Of a stretch of DNA of 64,000 nt, positions 54,840 to 64,000 are shown piece by piece. The notes below the pieces were generated by a model. The model was not told where the DNA came from, searched no databases, and saw only the letters and a program-made list of their open reading frames with translations. The translations under genes and the position numbers were made by a program. This DNA is from Symbiodinium natans (taxonomy: Eukaryota; Sar; Dinophyceae; Suessiales; Symbiodiniaceae): assembly GCA_905221605.1 (NCBI GenBank), contig CAJNDS010002099.1, forward strand, positions 528,900 through 592,899. Reading direction: 5' to 3'. The first letter of the stretch is position 1. Each line of letters begins with the position of its first letter.

Positions 54840-57800
54840 CCATAGCAGCATCATGCGCCCGTGCAAACACCAGCGCCAAATGTTGGGATCGCTTATCCGG
54901 CTTATCCAATGATCTTGCAAGTTCACCTTGCACACCGCCACGCGCTTGAGCAGCGTTGACAGATGTGATCTAGTATGTCTGATGTCTGAGAACCCGGGCA
55001 AGAAGGCAAAGGAATAAGAAAAAGAAACGACAAAAGAAGAACAGGTGAGCGGCTGGTGGCACACCCTTCTCAAAAGTGGATCTTGGAACAAAAATCTGAA
55101 ATCGTGCACACTCGGACACACGCACACACACACACACAAAGGAAAGCACGCACGCAAAACAAAGGAACATGCGTTGATCAGAGACCGCCAAACTCCAGCG
55201 ACAAGCATCAATTCGGTAAAACTGAAGCACACAATGGTATGCAACGATTTGCGTTCCAAGAAGGCTTTGCACCTCCTGCTAGCAGCTTCACATGTATGTA
55301 TACGTCCAACAAAGGGCCGCGAAAGGTTGAGTAAGAGTCGGCGTCTCCGACCAAATTTGGCTGGTCGGGACAGTTAGTTTTCGCAGTGTCGCCGGAACAA
55401 GCCCATTTACTCCACGAAGGGAGTATGTCATCGGGGCTCGTTGATCGGAGCGGCACATCAGCGTGCATCATGAAGCTCAAACCTCAAGAACCCTCGAGAA
55501 TCACACAGGACTACTACATTACAGACGTCTCTAATCTTCGCCAACCTGGTTTCTCTTGTCCAGTGGCTCGCTCCAGGGCTCGCGCCGAATTTGGAGGCCC
55601 GGCGCGTGGAGCAGGCCTTTAACGAAGCTTGTGTGACGCTTTGTAGACTCCTGGGATGTCAATGGTACGTTCTGTGTTCCCAATGTGCCGAAGTCTCAAA
55701 GGTGCAACTTGGCGCTGCCAGGAGGCAGATCCATGCTTGCTGGCCAGGAACAGGAAGGCTTTTCGACCTCCGCGCGGGTTTGCGACCGGGGTGTTGGCCA
55801 CAGGCCTAGTCAAGTTGATAGCAGCTGGAAGCCCCTGAGGCTAATGATTCCTCGGAACGGAACGGCAAGTAGTAAACATCAAGTTGGTTCGTGCTGATAC
55901 GCCCCGCCCCCCACCCCCCCCATCAGTTATCAAGACTACACCCGGTGGCTGCCACGAAGCAACGCCTGAAGCTCGGCCACGTTGTGCGGAGCTTTGGTCT
56001 CCCACCTACGCAAGATCTTCGCAAGATGTATACAAGCTCATGGTTGTAAGCCGTAAGCACTTATCCATATAACACAGCGCATAGAGGTATGCATGCATCT
56101 CGTTGGTCTGTGTGATGGCGGCTTCTGCCTCTGACAACGGACCCGGTGTAAATTGCAACTTTGGCTTTCTAGATGAGATTCCGGCCGAGCCCCGAACCCT
56201 TGACACGAATGTTGAGCACTTGCTGCAATGCACTTGCTGCACATGCACCCAAAAATAGGTCGTTGTACCTGCGCTCCTTCTCCTTTTGGAGGAGGTGCGG
56301 CGCTTGGGTGGAATTCTGGACCTCTCAGACTGACTATTGACTAGCAATTGTCGCTTTCTGGCACCAGCCTAGCTTCGATCGCATCTGGGGGACAAAAACC
56401 GTACCTAAAGCTTGTGCTGTTAGGATGGAGTCTTGGGGTTGCGTAGGTATTCGCAGAACTGCCCATGCTTAAGCATGGGAATCATGTGAATGGAGAGGAT
56501 TGGAGGCTCAAACTAGCAAGTGTAAGGCGTAAACTCAGGGTTTCAACTACACGCTTTCAAGCAGTTCCGCGGGAATGCTATCAGGGTTCCTGCGGTGCAC
56601 GTGGAGTATATCGATGCGTTCGCTGCAATTCGAAAGCGGGCTCAGCCGTGAACACGAACAGATGTGAAACTTGCAGGTTTTTTTGAATCGTTTTGCTGAG
56701 GCCCTACTTCCGTGCGCGGGTGCGAGATCTAGCCATCGGGCTTTGCCATCCGCAAAAAGGTGTGGAATGGAACCGATACTTGACAAAACGTCAACCTGAA
56801 CAATGTACCGAAACGTGTACCCCTCAAGCCAAACCTCCTCACAACCTGAAGTGTTCAGCTTTCCAGCCCTCTCCAAGCCGAAAGCCCACAAACATAGACC
56901 AGTCCTTGATGGCGTCAGCGGGGCAGGTCTCCTTGTCGCGATGCGACTGCTGGCCGCTTTGTACCAACAAGCACTGACGAAGACGTGTTGGCATCAGCGC
57001 CCTATCCCACTATCTTTTGTTCCGGATGTGAGGTTTTGGACCTGTGGAGTTGGAACGGCTATGCTCAAGCGAGCAAGGCTCACGATACCTCGGCTTCGAT
57101 GACCAGCCAACACGTGACTCTGAGTGGCCTTCTTGAAGTTTTGCCGGCCAACCGAGGCCACATAAACGAAGGCAGGCCTCAGCTGCTTTACCCACGTGGC
57201 GCCACCATCATCACGATGACAGCGACGACAGCGGGACGGCGGCTATTGGTCTAATAACCGTAAAGCCCTATAAAGCACCTCGTGCTCCAAACCCTGCAGC
57301 AAACTCTACAAAATCTGTGCTACATTACTACTAGCATTCTTGCTATTATTCTTATCAACACGAATATCTTCTGATGATAGCTAAGCGTCGGACCCGAAAC
57401 CCATGAGCCGTTAAACCTCGAAACCCCCGACTTTCCTTGCAGAGAATTGGTTTAACGCGGTGGCCTTTGGTCATCACCCGGGGTTTCAGAGTTTGCAGGG
57501 CCGGGCTTCAAGGTTTTGATGGGGTGTACGTAGGGGTTGAAGCCTAAACCTTATTAGCCCTAAACTCTCAAACCCCCAGCCCTAAACCTTGGCTGTTTCT
57601 GAGCTACAGTCCTTGCAAAAAAGGGCGTAGTACATTTTGCAGCGGGGTTGGGAAGCGTCTTGAAAAAGACGGGTGGTTATTTGTGGGGTTTCAGGCCCCA
57701 AAGAAGGTTATAACTCATGACAATTATAACCCTATGTATAACCCCAAATACAACGAATGCCCAGTGAACCTATCTGTGTTCCCCTTCTAAAAAGCTACAC

Positions 57801-57880
57801 AGCTGCATGAAATGCAACACAAGTCTCAAGAATGCCTCTGTCCTAGTTGCCGAACTGCCGAAGAAATCCGTATAAGACCT
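54840..57880. other. No firmly supported gene
   Basis: A short (AC)n run lies at 55120-55138. A minus-strand frame at 56547-56891 (EVWLEGYTFRYIVQVDVLSS region) has a protein-like composition but no motif or clear splice sites. Telomere-like fragments lie at about 57540-57590. Nothing else could be supported. Confidence 0.35.
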
Positions 57881-57910
57881 GACATAACATGAAGCCCTAT
57901 GAAAACCAGA

Positions 57911-58312
57911 TATATATATATATACTATATACTATATACTATATACTATATACTATATACTATATACTATATACTATATACTATATACTATATACTATAT
58001 ACTATATACTATATACTATATACTATATATACTATATACTATATACTATATACTATATACTATATACTATATATACTATATATACTATATATACTATATA
58101 TACTATATATACTATATATACTATATACTATATACTATATACTATATACTATATACTATATACTATATACTATATACTATATACTATATACTATATACTA
58201 TATACTATATACTATATGCTATATGCTATATACTATATACTATATACTATATACTATATACTATATACTATATACTATATACTATATACTATATACTATA
58301 TATATATATATA
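57911..58312. repeat. (TATACTA)n microsatellite, about 400 bp
   Basis: About 55 units of a 7-base TATACTA repeat are interrupted by 8-9-base variants (TATATACTA) and one GC-containing variant (CTATATGCTATATGC near 58216). The Tyr-Ile-Leu frames through it are artefacts. Confidence 0.97.
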
Positions 58313-58319
58313 TCATCGA

Positions 58320-59050
58320 ATTATGCCTTACAAAGCCCTCTGTCTGTTACACTCTACCAAACCCTGCCAATCTTCAAACCCATCTCGGTTCGGAACTCGG
58401 GCCGCGCCATCGTTGTGGCGATGTACACACGTATTAATCAGCGCGCGTGTCCTCTAACATGTCTTCTTGCTGGGAACTCCTAAACTCGTCCTCGTTGCAG
58501 AAGTTCACACAAGTGGTCGGCTGCATTTTTTCGGGGTGGAGGTGGTGGGAAGACTCGCGATCGAGTTCGGGACATAACGTCACGAACAACACGAGGGGCG
58601 GGGGGAGTTCAGGTTCGAGTACGGGTTCGAACTGGGATTATTTTTGGAAGGAGTTGGGATGACTTAATTTTGGCTACTGATTTGCCCCTACTTAGAATCT
58701 TACTTGGCATCTTGCTTGTCACATGTGTATTCACTTCCCAATTTGTGCTCCTGCAAGAGGGCACAGAACGGCACAAGCCTGCGAGCCCAGCAACGCACAT
58801 GGTTGTAGACATTCTTCTTTTCCGAAGCCCCAAAGCCCAAACTCACTTCACCATGAACGACAACAGCTCCCGTCGGCAAACCGTGCGATGACTTCGACAT
58901 TTATATTAAGGGCCGGAGCCCACGACCCCAAACCGAAGCTCAGAATCTCCGCACGAACCTTAAAAGCCCGGACCCTTGTCAGCTGCATTTCATTCAAAAC
59001 GCTTCCGAATTTGCAATCCACGATTCTCGGCACCCTCGGCATCCTCTGCA
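58320..59050. other. No supported gene
   Basis: Short frames only. 58540-58640 contains a repeated GTTCGAG/GGTTCG-rich stretch without further structure. Confidence 0.4.
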
Positions 59051-59150
59051 AAAGGTGGGCACTTCAGGGATACTGGGCGGGGTAGGGCTCGGGACATTCT
59101 GGGTTGAACACTTTGGGGTGGGCATTCCAGGGATACTCATCCGGACGCTC
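59051..59150. repeat. Two copies of a GGGCA(C/T)TCCAGGGATACT motif
   Basis: Related 19-20-base sequences lie at about 59056-59075 (GGGCACTTCAGGGATACTGG) and 59118-59138 (GGGCATTCCAGGGATACTCA). Two more lie at about 60530-60550 and 60612-60630, so four copies bracket the retrotransposon-like region. Confidence 0.75.
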
Positions 59151-59321
59151 CCAGCCACAGATCGGCGCCGATTGGATCTCATCGTCTACGGCGCTTCCCC
59201 GCTGGGTCTCGCTTTGTGCTGCGATGCCACCCTCGTGTCCCCGCTGGCGCACGGGTCTACCGCAATATTTCGCCGCGGCGGAGAACGATGGGGCGGCGCT
59301 TAGGGTGGCGGAAAGACGCAG

Positions 59322-59560
59322 GTGGGCAGCCTACCCAGAGCTCGCACGGGGCGGCCCGCAGAGGCTGTCGTGCTTGGGGCCGAAGTGGGAGGCCGCTGGA
59401 ATGGAGGCGCGCTGCGGTGTGTCAGAGATATGATCCGTTTGCGCGCTTGCCGCGCGCCCCCCACGGTCCGGCAAGCAGCGGCAGCGGGCTGGCTGTCGGT
59501 CGCCGTGCAAGCGGCCGTTGCCCTTGGCCAGGCGCCCCACATTTCGGCAGGGGTCGGTCA
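59322..59560 (+). mobile_element. Non-LTR retrotransposon fragment (3' end of reverse-transcriptase ORF), decayed
   Basis: Plus-strand frames read AYPELARGGPQRL, then in a shifted frame VVLGAEVGGRWN, then VRDMIRLRACRAPPTVRQAA and WLSVAVQAAVALG. This follows the order of the C-terminal region of LINE-type polymerase proteins that I associate with dinoflagellate genomes. At least one frameshift and a missing Trp-rich segment show that it is not functional. The assignment is from memory of the family pattern. Confidence 0.5.
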
Positions 59561-59769
59561 TTGAAGGTATACCCACAGTCTGTTGTCATGGTCAGGCCCA
59601 AGGATTCTATCCGGGGCAATGTTCCTGTCTGTCTCTGTCCTGCAGGCATTTGGCCTGAATGCACAGTTGCTCAAATTCAGAAGGGGCAGATGTGCACAGA
59701 AGTTGGGCTTTATCCACAGGGGCGTTGTGCGACGTAGGTTAGTTTTTGCTTCCCCGGAGGGGCTCAAGC

Positions 59770-60098
59770 CTGCTGTTTTTTCTCCAGAATTTTCCGCCTA
59801 CATGAAGAAGGTCCTGCGAGGTCGGGTTCCCCTACTCCAGTTACCCCTATACCGCCCCGCCCCACTACGGCTAGCGGGCTTGCGCAGCGGCAATCGGCTC
59901 GGCCCCGCAGTTTCGGCGAGGTCGAGCACATGGTCAAGCGCGGGGCCCTGTCGCTGGCTCGCGTGTGGCGGCGCGGGCCAGGGCTTCCTAGCGCCGTGCT
60001 GGTCACTGCCTGCTGCGCCGCTACTTCCAAAGCCGCCCACCACCGTCTTGTCCAGGCGGATGTGGCCGCTGCTCGCAGTGCCGGCGGGGCCCGTTGGG
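59770..60098 (-). mobile_element. Non-LTR retrotransposon fragment, minus orientation
   Basis: The minus strand reads RAPPALRAAATSAWTRRWW, then AALEVAAQQAV, then in a shifted frame KPWPAPPHASQRQGPALDHV. This continues the same LINE C-terminal region beyond the part found on the plus strand at 60100-60210. It contains frame changes. Confidence 0.5.
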
Positions 60099-60440
60099 CC
60101 TGGCCGAGTGGTGCAAGCGAACCGCCTACCCGGAGCTTAACGCGGGCGGGCCGCAGCGGCTCCTCGTCCTCGGCTCCGAAATGGGCGGGCGCTGGAACGA
60201 GGCAGCGCAGCGGAAGACTTACCGCACGTTCGCGCGGCGTTTCTGGGGCAACGCCAGGAGCTGTGGAGAGGCAAAGCCATTTTTGCTCGCCGAGCCAACA
60301 GCCCTCGCACAGGGCAGTCCAAGGCATGATCGCCGGCGGGCTCCGCTGGAACGGCTGTTAACCAGGCGCCTGCGTGCGGCCCAGCTTGAGAACGCAAGAG
60401 CGCGCAGGCGCTTGGCGGCAAGGCTGGTAGCAGCGTGCGC
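60099..60440 (+). mobile_element. Non-LTR retrotransposon fragment, plus orientation
   Basis: The plus strand reads WCKRTAYPELNAGGPQRLLV, then LGSEMGGRWNEAAQ, the segment that normally precedes the one found inverted at 59770-60098. After this the frame continues with basic sequence (LRAAQLENARARRRLAARL) that I cannot assign. Confidence 0.45.
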
Positions 60441-60449
60441 TCGCGGAAG

Positions 60450-61600
60450 TGTAGGTTGCGAGTTCGCGACGCACTGTGCTGCCAGCCATGCGGCCAGTCG
60501 CCGAGGCCCCGTATGGGACACTCAGGAAATGGGCACTCCAGGGATACTCGACAGGGCTCACTGAAGTTTGGGCCTTTCCTGGCGATACTCTCTGAGGGCT
60601 TCTCTGGGGGTGGGCACTCCAGAGACCGGTCCAGTTTAAACACCAAGGGCGGGGAGCACAACCCACTTTTGCTCCATGTCTCACGGCCGAGTTCAGACTC
60701 CTGCAAGCTCACATCGAGGATCATCACAATAGAAGATGTCACAAACATTGTATTTCTCCGCCGGTACGGCAGGGTGATCAGCCCTGATATCCGCAGTTGC
60801 TACGGCCGAGAGTCAAAATACCAGAATACCGAAGTACCGACGGCAGTCTCAGATGCCTCCGTTATGTGGTGAACATGCTCTCATTGTACGGGTGAAAACA
60901 ACAGTTGCTTTGACGTAGCTAGAATACAAAGTAATGGAGTTGGACGTCTACGAGTCTCGAGTACGGTGGGCACTTGGGAAAAAACACAGATTCGACTCCA
61001 TCCACATCGACCCTGGCCAGAAAGAACACCAACATGTACTCCACGCACACCTTGTTGAAGCCACATGTGAGGCATTGCAAACGCCTAGGTCGATCTGTCG
61101 ATGTGTCTCACCATGTCTCCTTTGATTATGTGCTCAGGCTCTTCGGTCTTTTCTGTAGGTTTTGCTGCGTGGGTGACGTGACGCGTTTCTGTTTTTAGGC
61201 TCGAACGGACACTATCTGATGACCACAGTTTCAAATGTTACCCTTGCTCAACTGCGCCGAGAAGCCTGCCAATTCAGCGCTGCCTACGGATCCGTCATCG
61301 CTTCAGTTGATGATGTTTAGTATGCAGGCTACGGGAGCGACATGCATACCAATTCTTGATGCGACCGTTCGCCTGGACCTCTTTATGTGGCTTGGGAGCA
61401 TTGGGAACTACGTCATCGATGATGTTCTTAGGCCACTCTTTCTCGGACCAGTCAGTCCACTTGACCGCCAATTCTCTTTGAAATCGTCACGAAGTCTCGA
61501 CTAATGGACCTTTCCAAATTCATCCCATACATCTTGTGTGTAGAGGGTATCGTCCGAAATGTGCACCCACGCCAAAACGTAGGGCATCGTAGGGGCTGCA
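60450..61600. other. No firmly supported gene
   Basis: Two copies of the GGGCACTCCAG motif lie near 60530 and 60612. A plus-strand frame at 60934-61125 starts MELDVYESRVRWALGKKHRF and looks protein-like, but has no partner exon or motif. Confidence 0.35.
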
Positions 61601-61609
61601 CAAACCTGA

Positions 61610-62029
61610 TTACCAAGATAAAAAAACGGCTGAACAAAAGACAAAACTCCAAGTGACAAGGCTGAACAGTACATAATGTTGGGCACCAGACAAGAATGCA
61701 GCGGGAAGAGGCCGATCCTGCCTACTGAGGCGGGCGCAATCATCTGCACAGGTTTCAGTCCTCGACGCGTAGCCACTGGCCACATCAAACGTAACATCAT
61801 CTATCGAAACTATATGATTGAGTCGACCGCATCCAAGTTCATGATAACATCGTCTTGTGGTAGTAATCCACACTTTTCTTGGCGGGCCTTTGCGTGACTT
61901 TTTAGTCAGGGCGCTGTTCCTTCGAAGATGAAGAAGCCTTTGGGGTCCCATCTTCATCTTCTTCCAGTCAATTATTGCTGAAATCCAGTCATCACTGCAA
62001 CGATTGAACGTCAAATCTGTGAGAATCAA
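61610..62029 (-). CDS. Candidate exon(s), unknown function
   Basis: A 139-codon minus-strand frame begins MILTDLTFNRCSDDWISAII and continues DWKKMKMGPQRLLHLRRNSA. Its first half is basic and protein-like. A second minus-strand frame (about 61720-61501) reads SFVQPFFYLGNQVCAAPTMP and ends in DEFGKVH and a stop, and could be the next exon. No family is recognised and no splice sites are certain. Confidence 0.25.
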   Translation of the reverse strand: MILTDLTFNRCSDDWISAIIDWKKMKMGPQRLLHLRRNSALTKKSRKGPPRKVWITTTRRCYHELGCGRLNHIVSIDDVTFDVASGYASRTETCADDCARLSRQDRPLPAAFLSGAQHYVLFSLVTWSFVFCSAVFLSW

Positions 62030-62289
62030 CTGGGCACGAGTCTAAAGGATCTTTTGCATCACGAATGCCGAAGCAATCATCATGAGTGGTTCATGGGTCA
62101 GGAGTCATCATTGGTGATTCTATCCATTATAATCGAAAGCTCACGTTCCGCCATCTCCGGCCAACAACTCGCGAAACTCCACGGCATTGCGATCCATCGA
62201 CTCGGAAGAACTGCACGTTGTTTCTGATCCTGAGGGAGCCGTCAAAACGTGATGTCGGCTCTCGTAGGTGGCATAGGTTCCATACAAGG

Positions 62290-62454
62290 AGGAACGGGAA
62301 GGAGAAGCATAAGAAAGGAAAAGAGGAAAACAAAGGAAAGGAACGGAAAAGGAGAAGAAAACAAACAGGGAAGAAGACACAAGAACAGGGAAGAAGAGAC
62401 AAGGGGAGTGGGAGAGCACCAAAAGCGGGGGGCAAGGGCCAAAACGAAGAAGGA

Positions 62455-62490
<36 letters not shown>

Positions 62491-62545
62491 AGGAAGGGAA
62501 GAAAGAAAGAAAGAAATAAAGAAAGACGCAAAAATGAAGGAAAAA
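62290..62545. repeat. Purine-rich tract with (GAAA)n
   Basis: Plus-strand A/G-rich sequence has a clean (GAAA)n run at about 62455-62495. The Lys/Arg/Glu-rich and Ser/Phe-rich frames here are compositional. Confidence 0.9.
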
Positions 62546-62675
62546 AACGGAAGCACACAAAGGACACGTTAGCCAAGAGGCTATGTTGGTATGAACACGC
62601 AACTGCAGAACATGCACAACTGGACATGAACCTGGCAAAACAATGTCATTAAAGGTCCCTTGTTTTACACCAACG

Positions 62676-62683
62676 TAGTCGTC

Positions 62684-62741
<58 letters not shown>

Positions 62742-62885
62742 CAGCAGTAGCAGCAGTAGTAGCAGTAGTCGCAGTCGTAGTCGTCGTAGTCGTAGTCGTA
62801 GTCGTAGTCGCAGTCGCAGTCGTAGTCGTAGTCGTAGTCGTAGTCGTAGTCGTAGTCGTAGTCGTAGTCGTAGTCGCAGTAGTAA

Positions 62886-62942
<57 letters not shown>

Positions 62943-62985
62943 CAGTAATAGTAGTAGTAGTCGTCGTAGTAGTAGTAGTAGTAGG
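62676..62985. repeat. (GTA)n / (GTC-GTA)n trinucleotide array
   Basis: About 100 triplets are organised in blocks: GTA, GCAGTA, GTC-GTA (hexamer TCGTAG, about 62770-62875) and GTA again. Frames of 100-286 codons (poly-Val, -Tyr, -Thr, -Leu) are artefacts of the repeat. Confidence 0.97.
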
Positions 62986-63009
62986 CACCCCCCCCTACCA
63001 ACTACCCAG

Positions 63010-63600
63010 CAGGATGCTAACATCCATGTTCCCACTGCGTGGTGGGTGGGGGGGGGGTAATTACGTTCCTGCCAAGGCTTCATGCCAAAGCTCCATCTCC
63101 TGTTTTTCACGCGAAGCCGAAACCTGCATGCCAAAGCTCCATCTCCTGTTTTTCACCAGAAGCCGAAGCTGAAACCTTCATGCCAATGCTAACATCCATG
63201 TTCCCAGTGCGTGGTGGGTGGGGGGGGGGTGGGGGGGGTATTTACGTTCCTGCCAAGGCTTCATGCCAAAGCTCCATCTCCTGTTTTTCACCCGAAGCCG
63301 AAACCTTCATGCCAAAGCTCCATCTCCTGTTTTTCACCCGAAGCCGAAACCTTCATGCCAAAGCTCCATCTCGTGATTTTCACTCGAAGCCGAAACCTTC
63401 ATGCCAAAGCTCCATCTCCTGTTTTTCACCCGAAGCCGAAACCTTCATGCCAAAGCTCCATCTCCTGTTTTTCACCCGAAGCCGAAACCTTCATGCCAAA
63501 GCTCCATCTCGTGATTTTCACTCGAAGCCGAAACCTTCATGCCAAAGCTCCATCTCGTGCTTTTCACCCGAAGCCGAAACCTTCACGCCGAAGCTCCAAG
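63010..63600. repeat. Tandem repeat of 46-bp units with a larger duplicated leader
   Basis: From about 63250 to 63595 there are about seven units of 46 bp built from CATGCCAAAGCTCCATCTCC, TGTTTTTCACCCGAAGCC and GAAACCTT. Two or three more are near 63078-63180. Some units carry CGTGATTTTCACTCG instead of CCTGTTTTTCACCCG, in alternating order. A leader containing AACATCCATGTTCCCA, a G-run and TACGTTCCTGCCAAGGCTTC is present twice (about 63018 and 63189). Frames stay open in all three registers because 46 is not a multiple of three. Confidence 0.93.
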
Positions 63601-63754
63601 AGAGTCGACAGACTGGGATCTCCTTTAGTTCTGAGCGATAGCTGTGCCTAGTTTTGGTTGGAAAATGAAGGGTCGCCTGTGGAGACCCTGTTCCCCGAAC
63701 CATGCTTTAGACACAAGACACACCAGCCAAAAAAAAGGTTCTGCAGAGAAGGCA

Positions 63755-64000
63755 AGTAGTCAACCCCAAACCCTCAACCCTAAACCCAAAACAGCCAGGG
63801 TTTTGCAAAGCCGGAAAGCCTCAACCCAAAACCCTGAACCCTCAACCCTAAACCCGAGACGAGCACGGTTCTGCAAAGCCCGAAAGCCTCAACCCAAAAC
63901 CCTGAATCCTCAACTCTGAACCCGAAACAGGCAGGGCTCTGCAAAGCCCGAAAGTTTCAACCCTAAACCCTCAACCCTAAACCCCAAACCCAAAACAGCC
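63755..64000. repeat. Telomere-like sequence organised in about 75-bp higher-order units
   Basis: Units read TCTGCAAAGCC(C/G)GAAAGCCTCA, ACCCAAAACCCTGAACCCTC, AACCCTAAACCC, then a short GC-rich insert (GACGAGCACGG or AACAGGCAGGG). About three and a half copies reach the end of the window. Confidence 0.85.

Noticed and set aside
57889-58483. 182-194 codon plus-strand frames rich in Tyr, Ile and Leu
   Set aside because: Translation of the TATACTA microsatellite.
62141-63172. Frames of 100-286 codons (poly-Tyr, poly-Val, poly-Thr, poly-Leu)
   Set aside because: Translation of the GTA/GTC trinucleotide array and the GAAA tract.
63010-63600. CRISPR-like regular repeats
   Set aside because: Units are contiguous 46-mers without spacers. 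The same holds for the 116-bp array. The genome is eukaryotic.

Overview
The window looks like nuclear DNA of a dinoflagellate, probably Symbiodiniaceae-like. The evidence is: scattered degenerate TTTAGGG/CCCTAAA telomere-like tracts; genes made of many small exons with short introns, some needing GC or GA splice donors; abundant microsatellites; tandem gene duplication; and ankyrin, EF-hand channel and non-LTR retrotransposon sequences of the kind common in these genomes. There is no operon structure. No complete tRNA or rRNA gene was found. Species assignment is inference.

Layout. 1-19.4 kb is almost gene-free: telomere-like DNA, a 1.5 kb block of simple repeats containing a 100-N assembly gap, a pyrimidine-rich tract, small tandem repeats and one weak coding candidate (about 7.16-7.75 kb). 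19.4-21.9 kb holds exon-like pieces of a membrane protein on the minus strand. At 23.1 kb there is a damaged tRNA-Leu(UAA)-like sequence. 23.66-31.2 kb is the main locus: two tandem minus-strand copies of a gene that I read as signal peptide, ADP-ribosyl-cyclase (CD38/Aplysia cyclase family)-like domain, possible membrane helix, then 7-9 ankyrin repeats. 31.5-32.3 kb is an intron-poor gene with a possible ubiquitin-like N-terminus, whose 5' side abuts a 2 kb minisatellite of 116-bp units. 35.4-38.0 kb is a single-domain voltage-gated cation channel with a C-terminal EF-hand. Two of its introns are related transposon-like insertions with terminal inverted repeats and 4-bp target duplications. 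39.1-40.25 kb is a type II membrane protein gene lying between two about 390-bp direct repeats. 46.6-48 kb holds exon-like pieces of another minus-strand gene. 52.3-54.0 kb is a nearly perfect 868-bp tandem duplication. 59.3-60.4 kb holds decayed non-LTR retrotransposon pieces in both orientations. 57.9-58.3 kb and 62.3-64 kb are simple, tandem and telomere-like repeats.

Functional reading. The cyclase-ankyrin proteins would make or hydrolyse Ca2+-mobilising nucleotides (cADPR, NAADP) on the lumenal or outer side of a membrane and carry a protein-binding tail. The neighbouring EF-hand channel would pass cations under voltage and Ca2+ control. Both belong to Ca2+ signalling, but physical proximity in a eukaryotic genome is weak evidence of a shared pathway. 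The two strongest points for follow-up are the cyclase-ankyrin fusion and the pair of introner-like introns in the channel gene, whose removal restores the uninterrupted reading frame exactly.
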